Counted from the stretch's first letter, positions 17,231 through 28,682 are shown. The stretch is 64,000 nt of DNA from Pseudovibrio brasiliensis (GCF_018282095.1 NZ_CP074126.1:3700341-3764340); one strand, 5' to 3'. Numbers and translations: made by a program. The notes: generated by a model from the sequence alone, not told the origin.

Positions 17231-17995
17231 ATGAAGCTGTTTGTCGGCCTCGGTAATCCAGGCCCTAAATACGAGAATAATCGTCACAATATCGGGTTCA
17301 TGGCGGCTGATGAAATTCATCGCCGCCATAGCTCATTCAGCCCATGGCGGGCTCGCTTTCAGGCACATGTTTCTGAAGGCACATTGGCAGGCGAAAAAGT
17401 TCTGCTCATGAAGCCAACAACCTACATGAACGAAAGTGGTCGTTCCGTAGGCGAAGCACTCCGTTTCTACAAACTCACCCCTCAAGATGTGGTCGTGCTC
17501 TATGACGAGCTGGACCTGCCTCCTGCCAAGTTCCGCCTGAAAAACGGCGGTGGTCATGGCGGACACAATGGTCTGCGCTCCATCACAGCACACATCACAG
17601 ATGCCTATCGCCGTGTTCGCCTCGGCATCGGCCACCCGGGCCATAAGGACCGCGTGCATCAGTGGGTCTTGGGTGACTTTGCAAAAGCGGATCAGGAGTG
17701 GCTGGAACCTCTTTTAGAGGCTGTCGCAGACAACGCCTCACTCCTTGCTCAGCATCAGGACAACCAGTTCGCCAACAAGGTGACACTGGCAACCCGCCCG
17801 GAAGGCTCTGGCAAACCTTATAAAAAGGAAAGCTCACGCGACGCGGCTGCAAAGAAAAAGCAGGACACCGCCAAGCCTGAGACAGAAAAAAAGCCAGCAC
17901 CTAAAGCAACCGGCTATCAGGACAAAGAAGCTAACAAAAAAGGGCCGCTCGCCTCAGCGCTTGAGCAGCTATTTGGATCGAAAGGACAAGAGTAA
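17231..17995 (+). CDS. pth: Peptidyl-tRNA hydrolase
   Basis: Releases tRNA from peptidyl-tRNAs that drop off ribosomes. Motifs: [18 protein letters not shown] with the catalytic His, [35 protein letters not shown]. The enzyme core ends near residue 190; a Lys/Ala-rich tail of about 60 residues extends it to 254 aa, as in several alphaproteobacterial members. The ATG at 17231 gives the normal [11 protein letters not shown] start. Its stop directly abuts the ychF ATG. Confidence 0.94.
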   Translation: MKLFVGLGNPGPKYENNRHNIGFMAADEIHRRHSSFSPWRARFQAHVSEGTLAGEKVLLMKPTTYMNESGRSVGEALRFYKLTPQDVVVLYDELDLPPAKFRLKNGGGHGGHNGLRSITAHITDAYRRVRLGIGHPGHKDRVHQWVLGDFAKADQEWLEPLLEAVADNASLLAQHQDNQFANKVTLATRPEGSGKPYKKESSRDAAAKKKQDTAKPETEKKPAPKATGYQDKEANKKGPLASALEQLFGSKGQE

Positions 17996-19096
<1,101 letters not shown>

Positions 19097-19124
19097 TCGG
19101 CGATCCGATATCGCAACAAACACG

Positions 19125-19151
19125 AAAGGCGCTCAATCGAGCGCCTTTTTT
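19125..19151 (+). terminator. Intrinsic terminator after ychF
   Basis: AAAGGCGCTC (19125-19134), loop AATC, GAGCGCCTTT (19139-19148), then T-run. It lies between ychF and the convergent DeoR-type gene. Confidence 0.9.
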
Positions 19152-19174
19152 AGTTTCGAAATAAAGAAAGAAAA

Positions 19175-19984
19175 TCAGATATCTAGCAATACAATTTCAC
19201 TGGAAGCTTCCGCTTCCACATCAGCCACGTGCACGTCCTTCACGCCCTGAGCAACGAGGCTATCCAAAATGCTCGGCTCAACACCACTGTCGACAATCAG
19301 CATATCCGCCTGAGCGCAGGAGTTGGCCACAAAGCGGCTCGGCACGCCAATCTTGCTGGAGTTACACAGAACCATCGTCCGCTTGCAGGAGGCCATCACA
19401 GCCCGCGCAAACTTGGCCTCTTCCTCCACGTAGTACATAAGATCGCCTTCCGCAGACAAACCAACGGGACAAATAATCCCCCAGTCCGCGTTCAGTCCAG
19501 CAACTGTATCCAGAGCAATCGGACCCAACGCCCCCTGCCCGTCCGTATAAAGGTGCCCACCAATCACATGAATATCCGCAGCTGTCTCCGCTCCAATAAT
19601 CATGGAGGCAACCGCATAGGAGTTGGTCGAAACCCTAATCTGCTCAACCTGCGCAAGGTGCTGCGCAAGAATGGTCATGGTACTTCCGGATTCAACGACC
19701 ACATGGTCGCCTTCCTGAATGAAAGAAGCAGCAAGACGTCCAATGGCATACTTCTCGATGTAATGGCTCCTCAGCCTCACCCGATAAGCATCCTGATCTC
19801 GCGGCATAAGAAAACATATTGAATTGTCAAAGAGCTCAAACTCCTCACGCTCTGACAAAACCTTTGCCAGACTTGTGAGCTCTTCAAAGTCCATTCCCAA
19901 AATATCTGCAGCAGCAGTCAAAGAAATACGTCTGTGGCGTTTCACCAGATTGGCCAGAACGTCCACCATTAAGTCATTAATCAT
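19175..19984 (-). CDS. DeoR-type transcriptional regulator (copy 1)
   Basis: Regulator of 269 aa: N-terminal winged helix (LANLVKRHRRISLTAAADILGMDFEELTSL) and a C-terminal DeoR sensor domain of the sugar-phosphate-binding, isomerase-like fold. The sensor begins EKYAIGRLAASFIQEGDHVVVESGST; most relatives have Asp where this has Glu (VESGST). It is a paralogue of the next gene upstream, 75 bp away on the same strand. No sugar operon adjoins it, so the effector and targets are unknown. Confidence 0.78.
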   Translation of the reverse strand: MINDLMVDVLANLVKRHRRISLTAAADILGMDFEELTSLAKVLSEREEFELFDNSICFLMPRDQDAYRVRLRSHYIEKYAIGRLAASFIQEGDHVVVESGSTMTILAQHLAQVEQIRVSTNSYAVASMIIGAETAADIHVIGGHLYTDGQGALGPIALDTVAGLNADWGIICPVGLSAEGDLMYYVEEEAKFARAVMASCKRTMVLCNSSKIGVPSRFVANSCAQADMLIVDSGVEPSILDSLVAQGVKDVHVADVEAEASSEIVLLDI

Positions 19985-20059
19985 CTAAGTAGGCCTAGAT
20001 CCAAGATACTATTCCGGTAGTAAACATCGTTCATTTTTATCGAAAAAGATTAAAATTCA

Positions 20060-20854
20060 TCAACTATTCAAGAGAATAAAATCTTCGCTGTCAGCATCTT
20101 CTGAAATCGCATGAAAAACGCGAGCTTTTTTAAGATGATGCTCTATTTCAGCAAAACCTAATTCTCCATTATTATCAGTAATAAAGACATCTACACCTTG
20201 CATTGTTTGCGCAGTATAGCGGCTGGGGACACCTAACTTAGAACTATCACTGAGCATCATAGTTTTCTTCGCACTACGCTGCATCAATAAGCTCGTTTCA
20301 GCATCAACCTTATGGAAATAGCAGGCCCCTTTGTGAATGCACATGCTGGTGGGGCTCAAAATGGTCCAATCAACCTCCAGATCGCGAATGCGCGCCATCG
20401 TCTCTTCACCATGAAGCGCGGTCGTATGAGCTGCCAGCCTGCCCCCAATCAGCTCCACGCTGCACGCCCGGCTGTGCCGCACAAGGCTCTCAGCAATCAG
20501 CGGACTGGTGGTCGCAACGGACAGGTCTTTCTTCTCTTTCAGATGATTGGCAAAAAGGGATAGCGTACTCCCTGCTTCAATCAGAAGATGATCGCCATCC
20601 TTGATCAGGCTGGCCGCCAGTTTTCCAACGGCGTTCTTCTCTGCAAAGCGGGAATGCATGCGCACGCTGATGTCGCTCTCGGCGATGGCTTCATTGGAAA
20701 CCAGCGAGTTACCCCGCACGCGCATGATGGCATTGTTTTCCAGCCCATCTACCGCATACAGGATCTCATCGACAGAGCAATCCAGGACAGTGGCCAGTAA
20801 GGAGAGCCGTATCGTTCTATAGCGTCGCACCAATTCGATTATGCGGACGATCAC
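20060..20854 (-). CDS. DeoR-type transcriptional regulator (copy 2)
   Basis: Regulator of 264 aa, homologous over its whole length to the neighbouring copy: shared block EKNAVGKLAASLIKDGDHLLIEAGST and the later SSKLGVPSRYTAQTMQGVDVFITD. The start is GTG, with GAGGG eight bases upstream. The N-terminal winged helix reads IELVRRYRTIRLSLLATVLDCSVDEILYAVDGL. The coding DNA looks somewhat AT-richer than the surrounding core genes. The tandem probably arose by duplication; targets are unknown. Confidence 0.76.
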   Translation of the reverse strand: MIVRIIELVRRYRTIRLSLLATVLDCSVDEILYAVDGLENNAIMRVRGNSLVSNEAIAESDISVRMHSRFAEKNAVGKLAASLIKDGDHLLIEAGSTLSLFANHLKEKKDLSVATTSPLIAESLVRHSRACSVELIGGRLAAHTTALHGEETMARIRDLEVDWTILSPTSMCIHKGACYFHKVDAETSLLMQRSAKKTMMLSDSSKLGVPSRYTAQTMQGVDVFITDNNGELGFAEIEHHLKKARVFHAISEDADSEDFILLNS

Positions 20855-20923
20855 AACACAACCCTCAGTTACAATTTTATTTAAACTTTCACAAAGTTAG
20901 TCAAAGACCGTTTGAAAGTAAAG

Positions 20924-21418
20924 CTAAGATCGATTCCCGGTTATGTCCCGACCAAAAATCACCTCATCACGCAACGGTATTCCGTGCAGACCTGTGACTG
21001 GTATTTCGGGTTTTAACTTACGTTCTTCATCGATGACGCCCTGAACGACTTTCTCTAAACGGAAGCTACGTCTCTGATAAAACCGAAATGCATCCAGATT
21101 GTCGTTGGAGGTGCGCACCATGATGCGGCCAATACCCTCCTTACGAGCAGCATCAACAGAAGCATCCAAAAGAAGCGTTCCGATACCACCCCAGCGCTGC
21201 AGCGAATCGAGAGTAAGGATCTCCCATTCCTGCTCGCGTTTGATCAGCGTAATCATGCCAACCAGACGACCGTCATCCAGAGCAAGGTATCCCGGCAACT
21301 TGGATGCATCCACCATCTCGCCATCAAGCAACTGCTCAGGACTAGTCCACCGGTTCACGAGCAGCTCAACAACCTGCTCTCGATCTTCTGGCTCAATTGC
21401 TCTTACTTGGATTGACAC
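20924..21418 (-). CDS. GNAT family N-acetyltransferase
   Basis: Acetyl-CoA-dependent transferase of 164 aa. The acetyl-CoA-binding region is LDSLQRWGGIGTLLLDASVDAARKEGIGRIMVRTSNDNLDAFRFYQRRSFRL, the standard GNAT motif A plus B. It starts at GTG with AGGAG upstream. The first 16 bases overlap the end of bluB, so translation is coupled. The acceptor substrate is unknown. Confidence 0.8.
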   Translation of the reverse strand: MSIQVRAIEPEDREQVVELLVNRWTSPEQLLDGEMVDASKLPGYLALDDGRLVGMITLIKREQEWEILTLDSLQRWGGIGTLLLDASVDAARKEGIGRIMVRTSNDNLDAFRFYQRRSFRLEKVVQGVIDEERKLKPEIPVTGLHGIPLRDEVIFGRDITGNRS

Positions 21419-22113
21419 GAAGAAGACTCCTGTTTGGCTTCTGGCCTAACTAGATCAATATCTTTTAACATTCGCAATTCAGTGGCAGTACGTGCCTGCC
21501 AGCCGGTGCGTTGAAGTTCGGGCGTCAGGTTATTCTCAATCGGGTAACCAATGCACAGATAGGCTACGAACTTCCAGCTATCAGGAACGCCAAACAGCTT
21601 TCCGACACCATCTGGATTGAGAATAGACACCCAACCAACGCCAATGCCTTTCGCTCTAGCAGCAAGCCAAAGGCAGTTAATTGCGCTAACACAAGAATAG
21701 GCCAGCGTCTCCGGCATGGTCTGCCGTCCCAGCCCTGCTCCCTGTGTTGGTTCAAGATCACAAAAAACGGCAAACTGCAGCGGAGCGTCGGTCAAACCCT
21801 GCAGCTTGAGCTTGGCATAGCTCTCCGCACGCTCTCCCTTGTAGCCCGTCAGGGCCTCTGCATTTGCCTGTTGGAAATTGAGATACACCGCCTCTCGGTT
21901 TGAGGGCTGGCTTACCTCGATAAAGCGCCACGGCTGACTGTTGCCAACGCTTGGGGAAAGATCAGTTAATCGCAAAAGCTCTTCAACGGTTTCGCGATCA
22001 ATCATGTCTTGCTTGAAATGGCGCACATCCCTGCGCCATTTCAAAAGCAATTCAAAATCTTGGTTAAAGGCCTCAGAAAACTGCGGGCCTTGCTCTACAA
22101 AGGCGTCATTCAA
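21403..22113 (-). CDS. bluB: 5,6-dimethylbenzimidazole synthase
   Basis: Flavin destructase (236 aa with the chosen start) that fragments FMNH2 with oxygen to give the lower ligand of vitamin B12. Nitroreductase-fold motifs: RRDVRHF with the key Asp, [27 protein letters not shown] with the conserved Ser. The frame is open further upstream inside apt, but a TTG at 22113 overlaps the apt stop (TTGA) and gives the expected length. No other cobalamin genes are in the window. It is coupled to apt upstream and to GNAT downstream. Confidence 0.85.
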   Translation of the reverse strand: MNDAFVEQGPQFSEAFNQDFELLLKWRRDVRHFKQDMIDRETVEELLRLTDLSPSVGNSQPWRFIEVSQPSNREAVYLNFQQANAEALTGYKGERAESYAKLKLQGLTDAPLQFAVFCDLEPTQGAGLGRQTMPETLAYSCVSAINCLWLAARAKGIGVGWVSILNPDGVGKLFGVPDSWKFVAYLCIGYPIENNLTPELQRTGWQARTATELRMLKDIDLVRPEAKQESSSCQSK

Positions 22114-22664
22114 TGACCGGGAAACTCCACCAATGTCCTGACAGGAACGTCCAGAGCTTCCAGTTTTGCACGTCCTTGCAGTTCTGGCAAATCGACAATG
22201 AAGCAAGCCGCCACAATGTCAGCACCAGCACTTCTCAGCAGCTTCACAGCCGCCTCTGCCGTTCCACCAGTCGCAATCAGGTCATCAACTAGAATAACCT
22301 TCTCACCCGGCTTTACAGCATCACAGTGGATCTCAATGGTGTCTGTGCCATACTCAAGCTCATACTCTTGTTCGATGGTCTTGAACGGCAGCTTACCTTT
22401 CTTGCGCACAGGCAGGAAACCAGCAGACAACTGGTGAGCAACAGCACCACCCAGAATGAAGCCACGTGCTTCAATACCAGCAACCTGCTCAATCTTCGAG
22501 CCAGCCCACGGCTGCACCAGTGCATCAACCGCACGGCGGAACGCACGAGGATCACTCAGAAGCGTCGTGATATCGCGGAACAGGATACCTTCCTTCGGAT
22601 AGTCCGGGATCGTGCGAATGGACGCGATCAGCTCCTCTGAGATTGTGTTCAGTGTGTCAGTCAT
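22110..22664 (-). CDS. apt: Adenine phosphoribosyltransferase
   Basis: Converts adenine and PRPP to AMP. 184 aa. Motifs: [35 protein letters not shown] and the PRPP loop [17 protein letters not shown]. Three in-frame starts are clustered; the ATG at 22664 follows GGAA. It lies 80 bp downstream of mtnP, whose reaction releases adenine, so the two form a salvage pair. The stop overlaps the bluB TTG. Confidence 0.93.
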   Translation of the reverse strand: MTDTLNTISEELIASIRTIPDYPKEGILFRDITTLLSDPRAFRRAVDALVQPWAGSKIEQVAGIEARGFILGGAVAHQLSAGFLPVRKKGKLPFKTIEQEYELEYGTDTIEIHCDAVKPGEKVILVDDLIATGGTAEAAVKLLRSAGADIVAACFIVDLPELQGRAKLEALDVPVRTLVEFPGH

Positions 22665-22744
22665 GGTCATTTCCACGTTTTGAATTGCATTGTTTCAGTC
22701 AAAGGCCCTCCGCTCAGGACCTTCAGGATCACTCAGGTAATCAA

Positions 22745-23617
22745 TTATTTTTTCAGCACACGCCCGGCAACAGCATCAAGCTTTGCAAGCAGCTCAGGAT
22801 CTCGTTTGTCCTCAGCAGTCATAATCGCAAAGTCGAGCGCAGTGTTGGAGCCAATCGGGCATTGCTGATGTTCTCTCGGCAGTTTGCGGGCCACCGCCAG
22901 CACAAGCTTCTGAGCGCTTTCCACGTTCTCATGCAGAACCTTGATGATCGCATTGATATCGACATTGCCATGATCAGCATGCCAGCTGTCGTAATCCGTC
23001 ACCATAGCCACTGTTGAGTAGCTGATTTCTGCTTCTCGGGCCAGCTTTGCTTCCGGCATGTTCGTCATGCCAATCACATCACAGCCCCAGGAACGATATA
23101 GATGGCTCTCAGCTTTAGAAGAAAACTGCGGCCCTTCCATAGCCAGATAAGTCCCACCGCGGCTATACGTAAGGCCCTCTTCTTGACAGGCACCTTCCAC
23201 CACATCCACCAGTAACGGTGAAACTGGGTCCGCTACAGAGACGTGCGCCACACAGCCAGTGCCAAAGAAGCTCTTCTCACGGGCAAACGTCCGGTCAATA
23301 AACTGATCAACCAGCACGAACGTTCCCGGCGCATACTCTTCTTTCAAAGAGCCACAGGCACTGACAGAAATCAGATCCGTCACTCCAGCACGCTTTAGCA
23401 CGTCAATGTTGGCGCGGTAGTTGATCTCGCTCGGAGAATGCACGTGGCCACGACCGTGACGCGGCAGGAAGACAACCTTCAGGCCATCAATCTCGCCAAT
23501 ACAGACATCATCGCTTGGCTCACCCCATGGGCTTTCAATCCGCTCCCATCGGGCATTTTCAAAACCAGGAATATTGTAGAGGCCAGAACCTCCGATAATA
23601 CCCAGAACCGCCTGCAT
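22745..23617 (-). CDS. mtnP: S-methyl-5'-thioadenosine phosphorylase
   Basis: Phosphorolyses methylthioadenosine to adenine and methylthioribose-1-phosphate. 290 aa, normal length. Motifs: IIGGSGLYNIPGFE, LPRHGRGHVHSPSEINYRAN, AMEGPQFSSKAES and IGMTNMPEAKLAREAEISY. The ATG follows GGAGAGAGCGAT. Downstream on the same strand is apt. Confidence 0.94.
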   Translation of the reverse strand: MQAVLGIIGGSGLYNIPGFENARWERIESPWGEPSDDVCIGEIDGLKVVFLPRHGRGHVHSPSEINYRANIDVLKRAGVTDLISVSACGSLKEEYAPGTFVLVDQFIDRTFAREKSFFGTGCVAHVSVADPVSPLLVDVVEGACQEEGLTYSRGGTYLAMEGPQFSSKAESHLYRSWGCDVIGMTNMPEAKLAREAEISYSTVAMVTDYDSWHADHGNVDINAIIKVLHENVESAQKLVLAVARKLPREHQQCPIGSNTALDFAIMTAEDKRDPELLAKLDAVAGRVLKK

Positions 23618-23710
23618 ATCGCTCTCTCCGCTTATAGCCAGTTTCAGTGCACTTTACCTGATTCAGTCTCGTGAAGTTGGCACTACATCAAATCCAGACG
23701 CCAACCCCAA

Positions 23711-23743
23711 AAAAAAGGGCTACCCGAATAGGATAGCCCTTTT
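23711..23743 (-). terminator. Intrinsic terminator of the petABC operon
   Basis: AAAAGGGCTA (23713-23722) pairs with TAGCCCTTTT (23734-23743). On the minus strand the stem is followed by a run of eight T, 20 bp after the petC stop. Confidence 0.92.
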
Positions 23744-23762
23744 AGAAAGTATCGATGTGACC

Positions 23763-24605
23763 TTAGTGGTCTACATTGCTCCAGATCTTGCGCTTTGTGA
23801 AGTACAACAAAGATGCAAACAGGATCAGGAATGCCATGACGCCGAAGCCGATACGCTTACGTGCTTCCAGATGAGGCTCAGCTGCCCACATCAGGAATGC
23901 AGAAACGTCACGAGCGTACTGATCAGTAGTCATCGGAGAACCGTCGGAGTACTCAACCAGCTCGTCAGAGAGTGGTGGCGCCATTGCAAGCGTCTTACCA
24001 GCGATGAAGCCGGTGTTGTAGTACTGACCTTCTGGAACTTCAACGCCCTCAGGAGCTTCGTGGTAACCAGTCAGCAGGCCGTAGAGGTAATCCGGGCCGT
24101 TTTCCTGATACTGCGTAGCAATATCCAGAACGAACCATGGGAAACCGCGGGTCACTGCGCGGGCTTTAGCCATCAGAGACAGGTCTGGTGGGTAAGCACC
24201 GTTATTGGAAGCACGTGCTGCCTGCTCGTTCGCGAACGGAGAAGGGAACTTGTCGAACGGCTTGCCGTCGCGCTCGAACATTTCACCTTCATCATCCGGA
24301 CCATCTTCGATGGAGTACTCAGCTGCAAGAGCTTTAACTTCATCGACGGAGAAGCCAGGTCCGCCTTCCTCAGCGAGGTTACGGAATGCAACGAGGCTCA
24401 GACCGTGACAGGAAGAACATACTTCCTGGTACACCTGAAAACCACGCTGCAGCTGCGCTTTGTCAAACTGACCGAAAGGACCAGCAAAAGACCAAGGCTG
24501 CTTCTCAACGTGCGGAGCATCACCAGCTGCAAGAGCTGGGCCTGCCACTGCAAGACCTGCAACAACAGCGAGTGCACGAGCGCTTTTGAACATTAGATTT
24601 TTCAT
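23763..24605 (-). CDS. petC: Cytochrome c1 of the bc1 complex
   Basis: Heme c subunit (280 aa) of ubiquinol:cytochrome c reductase. Signal peptide MKNLMFKSARALAVVAGLAVAG..., heme motif CSSCH in YQEVCSSCHGLSLVAFRNL, methionine-ligand region MAPPLSDELVEY, and a C-terminal anchor IGFGVMAFLILFASLLYFTKRKIW. The heme domain faces the periplasm. Third gene of petABC, 18 bp after petB. Confidence 0.95.
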   Translation of the reverse strand: MKNLMFKSARALAVVAGLAVAGPALAAGDAPHVEKQPWSFAGPFGQFDKAQLQRGFQVYQEVCSSCHGLSLVAFRNLAEEGGPGFSVDEVKALAAEYSIEDGPDDEGEMFERDGKPFDKFPSPFANEQAARASNNGAYPPDLSLMAKARAVTRGFPWFVLDIATQYQENGPDYLYGLLTGYHEAPEGVEVPEGQYYNTGFIAGKTLAMAPPLSDELVEYSDGSPMTTDQYARDVSAFLMWAAEPHLEARKRIGFGVMAFLILFASLLYFTKRKIWSNVDH

Positions 24606-24623
24606 TTTTAAAATCCCCTGCCC

Positions 24624-25880
24624 TTAAGCCGCTTCGCCGGTTTTACCCAGCACTGCATCGTTGATTGAGTCAGGAACCTTCCGAGGCGTTTCGATCAGTC
24701 CAAGAACTGGCAAAACAATCAGGAAGTGAGCGAAGTACAGTGCAGTGAAGACCTGAGCCAGAGCAACATATGGCTGTTCTGCAGGCATTGCACCAAGCCA
24801 ACCAAGCACCACACAGGTGAAACCGAACAGCCAGAAGAAGAACTTGTAAACTGGACGGAAACGCGCAGAGCGAACTTTGGAAGTGTCGAGCCACGGCAGC
24901 ACGAAGAGCACTGCGATCGCACCAAACATCGCGATAACACCACCCAGCTTCGAAGGAATTGGGCCGATATCGAAAGTGATCGCACGCAGGATCGCGTAGA
25001 ACGGCAGGAAGTACCATTCAGGCACGATGTGTGCAGGCGTTACCATTGGGTTTGCTTCGATGTAGTTGTCTGGGTGACCCATGTAGTTCGGCAGGTAGAA
25101 TGCGAACCAGGAGAAGAAGATCATGAAGACAACAATCGCGAACAGATCCTTCATCGTGTAGTACGGATGGAATGGGATCGTGTCCTTCTCGGATTTTGGA
25201 TCAACACCAATTGGGTTGTTGTTACCAGCAACGTGGAACGCCCAGATGTGCAGGATCACAATACCGACAATCACGAATGGCAGCAGGTAGTGCAGCGAGA
25301 AGAAGCGGTTCAGAGTTGGGTTACCAACGGAGAAGCCACCCCAGAGCCATGTAGTGATGCTGTCGCCAACAATCGGGATCGCGGAGAATAGGTTAGTAAT
25401 AACCGTCGCGCCCCACAGTGACATCTGACCCCATGGAAGCACGTAGCCCATGAATGCAGTCGCCATCATCAGCAGGAACAGCAGAACACCAAGGATCCAG
25501 GCGATCTCACGTGGTTCCTTGTAGGAACCGTAGTACAGACCACGGAAGATGTGGATGTAAACTGCAATGAAGAACATAGATGCGCCGTTCATGTGCAGAT
25601 AGCGAATAAGCCATCCGTAGTTCACATCACGCATGATGTGCTCAACGGAAGCAAATGCGAGCGCATCATTCGGCGTGTAGTGCATCACCAGAACGATACC
25701 GGTGATCAGCTGCACAACCAGCATAAAGAATGCGATACCGCCGAAGGTCCACCAGTAGTTTAGGTTCTTCGGGGTAGGAAAAGCGACAAAGCTCCCATGA
25801 ACTAGGGAGAGAACCGGCAAACGACGCTCAAGCCATTTGGCGCCAGCGTTTTGCGGTTCATAAGTAGAATGACCAGCCAT
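24624..25880 (-). CDS. petB: Cytochrome b of the bc1 complex
   Basis: Eight-helix membrane subunit (418 aa) holding the two b hemes and both quinone sites. Heme-ligand histidines are in [12 protein letters not shown] / [14 protein letters not shown] and SLHYLLPF / [14 protein letters not shown]; the Qo-site motif PEWY is present ([15 protein letters not shown]). The protein begins [22 protein letters not shown]. It lies 23 bp downstream of petA. Confidence 0.96.
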   Translation of the reverse strand: MAGHSTYEPQNAGAKWLERRLPVLSLVHGSFVAFPTPKNLNYWWTFGGIAFFMLVVQLITGIVLVMHYTPNDALAFASVEHIMRDVNYGWLIRYLHMNGASMFFIAVYIHIFRGLYYGSYKEPREIAWILGVLLFLLMMATAFMGYVLPWGQMSLWGATVITNLFSAIPIVGDSITTWLWGGFSVGNPTLNRFFSLHYLLPFVIVGIVILHIWAFHVAGNNNPIGVDPKSEKDTIPFHPYYTMKDLFAIVVFMIFFSWFAFYLPNYMGHPDNYIEANPMVTPAHIVPEWYFLPFYAILRAITFDIGPIPSKLGGVIAMFGAIAVLFVLPWLDTSKVRSARFRPVYKFFFWLFGFTCVVLGWLGAMPAEQPYVALAQVFTALYFAHFLIVLPVLGLIETPRKVPDSINDAVLGKTGEAA

Positions 25881-25903
25881 AGCTGCCTCCTGAAGGGGTC
25901 ACG

Positions 25904-26479
25904 TCAGCCGATTACGACAGTGTCGTCCGCGGAGAATTTGTAAGGCGGCACGAGCATATTCTCTGGAGCCGGGCCTTTGCGGATACGACCAGCGGTGTCG
26001 TAGTGAGAGCCATGACATGGGCAGAACCAGCCACCGAACTCACCTTTGTTGTCGCCGTTTTTCTGGCCAAGTGGCACACAGCCGAGGTGCGTACACACGC
26101 CAACCATGACGAGCCAGGCTTCTTTGCCATCGGCTGCGCGGTTTGCATCTGACGCATCCGCACCGTCTTCTAGGTTAGAGTTACGTGCGAACTGGTCTGG
26201 CAGATCAGAAAGCGGAACGGCTGCAGCTTCAGCGATCTCTTTTTCCGTACGTTGACGGATGAAGACCGGCTTGCCACGCCAGGTTACTGTGATGGATTGC
26301 CCGACTTCAACCGCAGAAACATCGACTTCAATAGAAGCCAAAGCGAGTGCAGATGCATCCGGGTTCATCTGATGGATAAAAGGCCAAGCCAGAGCTCCCG
26401 CACCGACCGCGCCCACGGCACCGGTCGCGATGTAGAGAAAATCGCGGCGTGTCGGTTCAGCCGTTTCCGTGTGTTCCAA
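25904..26479 (-). CDS. petA: Rieske iron-sulfur protein of the bc1 complex
   Basis: 2Fe-2S subunit (191 aa). The twin-arginine anchor is [24 protein letters not shown], the cluster ligands are CTHLGC and CPCHGSHYD. The frame could start 7 codons earlier at another TTG, but the TTG at 26479 is preceded by GAGAGGA at correct spacing and gives [14 protein letters not shown], the usual start. First gene of petABC. PetP/PetR-like regulators at 4.0-5.2 kb are plausible controllers. Confidence 0.93.
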   Translation of the reverse strand: MEHTETAEPTRRDFLYIATGAVGAVGAGALAWPFIHQMNPDASALALASIEVDVSAVEVGQSITVTWRGKPVFIRQRTEKEIAEAAAVPLSDLPDQFARNSNLEDGADASDANRAADGKEAWLVMVGVCTHLGCVPLGQKNGDNKGEFGGWFCPCHGSHYDTAGRIRKGPAPENMLVPPYKFSADDTVVIG

Positions 26480-26843
26480 GGTCGCGTCCTCTCGAAACAA
26501 AATTGAAAGAGATCACCTAAAAACTCTCTTGAGAGGACAGTACCCACGGCTAGAAAACCAACCACTATCTACTCACTACAAAGAGCTGTAGGTGAAAATG
26601 CGCAAACTACGCACTTATATTGACGGATGCTATCTGCCACCAATGGTCGCACTTGTCTAGACTCGTTAAAAAATTGGGGACTTATTGTCGCAGACAATTT
26701 GGGCATAAGAGACAAAAAACAGGGACAATTGAGTTTTTGACACGTGAATATGAGTCAAAAGTCGAGTGGTTCGGGGACCAGAAGACGCAATTTCGCCCCG
26801 AACCACTTTTGGTTTAAACCGCTTGATTCCCTGTTAGGAATCC
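26480..26843. other. Gap between petA and ABC exporter
   Basis: The 364 bp carry the petA promoter region (minus strand) and a strong hairpin at 26765-26807. No ORF here has a ribosome site or recognisable product. Confidence 0.5.
26765..26811. terminator. 12-bp perfect hairpin, probable terminator
   Basis: AGTGGTTCGGGG (26765-26776) and CCCCGAACCACT (26796-26807) with a 19-base loop. T residues follow on both strands, so it may end the ABC-exporter transcript on the minus strand. Confidence 0.7.
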
Positions 26844-28682
26844 CTATTCAGCGGCAACTTGTGCAAGGAAACCGCCAGATTGGTGGTTCCAGAGGTTCTC
26901 GTAGATACCCTCGGATTTCAAAAGTTCCTCATGGGTACCCATTTCGACAATCTTGCCTTGATCCATGACAATCAGGCGATCCATTGCCGCAATTGTGGAA
27001 AGTCGGTGGGCAATTGCAATAACCGTCTTACCTTCCATCAACTCAAACAGGCTTTCCTGGATTGCAGCTTCCACTTCTGAGTCCAAAGCAGAGGTCGCTT
27101 CGTCCAGAACAAGGATCGGAGCATCCTTCAGCAGCACACGCGCAATCGCCACACGCTGACGCTGACCGCCAGAGAGCTTCACACCGCGCTCACCCACAAG
27201 AGTATCAAAGCCAGTCCGGCCTTCAGGGTCTTTAAGTCCCTCAATAAACTCCAGCGCATGCGCCCGGCGAGATGCTTCCTGCGCCTCCTCAAAGGTCGCA
27301 CCGTCTTTGCCGTAGGTGATATTCTCCAGAATAGTCCGGTGCAGCAAGGATGTATCCTGAGACACCACCCCAATATGCTGACGCAGACTTTCCTGAGTCA
27401 CCGCACAGATATCCTGACCATCAACGGTAATCCGGCCGCCTTCCAGATCATGGAAGCGCAGCAGCAGATTCATCAGCGTAGATTTACCAGCACCCGAACG
27501 ACCAACAATGCCAATCTTCTCACCCGGCTTGATGTTCAGCGACAGGTTTTCCAGAACACCACTGCCCTTGCCATAATGGAACTTCACATCTTCAAAGCGG
27601 ATTTCCGCATCAGAGACCAAAAGCTCCTTCGCATCGTCCTTATCCGTGACTTCCGTATGCCTGGACAGCATGCCCAGGCCATCCTGAACCGTGCCGATAT
27701 TCTCAAACAGACCAGCAACTTCCCAGAGGATCCACTGAGACATACCTTGCAGGCGCAATGCCAGACCAATCGCAATCGCAATATCGCCCGTCGTCACCAA
27801 TGCGCCTTTCCAGAGCCAGATGGAAACACCACCAAGCGTCAACAGCAGCAGATTGTTGATCACGGTCAGACAGATGTTCAGCAAGGTCACGTTCCGCATC
27901 TGGCGATGCACCGTGTTCATGAACGTACTCATGGAGCTCTTGGCATAATCTTCTTCGCGAGAAGCATGCGAGAACAGCTTTACGGTCGAGATATTCGTAT
28001 ATGCATCAACAACATGGCCAGTCATCACAGACCGCGCATCCGCCTGCTTCTTGGAGATCCGCTTCAGCTTTGGCACGAAGATGTACATGACAAGGAAGTA
28101 GGAAGCCAACCAGCCCAGCATTGGCAGCGCAAGGCGCCAATCCGCACTTGCAAGCACAGCAAGAGCAGCCAGGAAGTAAACAATCACATAGACAAAGATA
28201 TCGACAATACGCGTAATGACTTCTCTGACAGCCAGGGAAGTCTGCATCAACTTGTTAGCGATACGACCCGCAAAGTCATTATGGAAGAAGCTTAAGCTCT
28301 GACGAAGTAACTGACGGTGCCCTTTCCAGCGGATCAGCATCGGATAGTTGCCGACAAGTCCCTGATGGAAGAACATCTCCCACACTGCTGAAGTAAGAGG
28401 TGAAACTACAAGTAGAACCACACCCATCCAGATGAGATGGCCCCAGTTGTCAGCAAAGAACGTCTCTGGATCTTCTGTTCCCAACCAGTTAACAAGATCA
28501 CCCATGAACGTAAATATAACCACTTCCAAAACAGCAATACCCGCCGCAAAGAAAGCAATAATCATAAGCAATAAAGAAACTGGCTTGGTATAATACCAGA
28601 TGAAGCTCCAAAACTTACTTGGAGGAGTCTCTATCTCTTCCACTTTAAATGGATCAATAAGCTTCTCAAAATACGAGAACAT
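26844..28682 (-). CDS. ABC exporter, fused permease and ATPase
   Basis: Half-transporter of 612 aa: six-helix membrane domain (residues ~30-330), then the ATPase with Walker A GRSGAGKST, signature LSGGQRQRVAIARVLL, Walker B ILVLDEATSALDSE and the switch His in AIAHRLSTI. This is the MsbA/multidrug-type layout and works as a dimer. The ATG at 28682 follows GGGA. Substrate unknown; lipid or drug export is typical for the family. Confidence 0.88.
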   Translation of the reverse strand: MFSYFEKLIDPFKVEEIETPPSKFWSFIWYYTKPVSLLLMIIAFFAAGIAVLEVVIFTFMGDLVNWLGTEDPETFFADNWGHLIWMGVVLLVVSPLTSAVWEMFFHQGLVGNYPMLIRWKGHRQLLRQSLSFFHNDFAGRIANKLMQTSLAVREVITRIVDIFVYVIVYFLAALAVLASADWRLALPMLGWLASYFLVMYIFVPKLKRISKKQADARSVMTGHVVDAYTNISTVKLFSHASREEDYAKSSMSTFMNTVHRQMRNVTLLNICLTVINNLLLLTLGGVSIWLWKGALVTTGDIAIAIGLALRLQGMSQWILWEVAGLFENIGTVQDGLGMLSRHTEVTDKDDAKELLVSDAEIRFEDVKFHYGKGSGVLENLSLNIKPGEKIGIVGRSGAGKSTLMNLLLRFHDLEGGRITVDGQDICAVTQESLRQHIGVVSQDTSLLHRTILENITYGKDGATFEEAQEASRRAHALEFIEGLKDPEGRTGFDTLVGERGVKLSGGQRQRVAIARVLLKDAPILVLDEATSALDSEVEAAIQESLFELMEGKTVIAIAHRLSTIAAMDRLIVMDQGKIVEMGTHEELLKSEGIYENLWNHQSGGFLAQVAAE

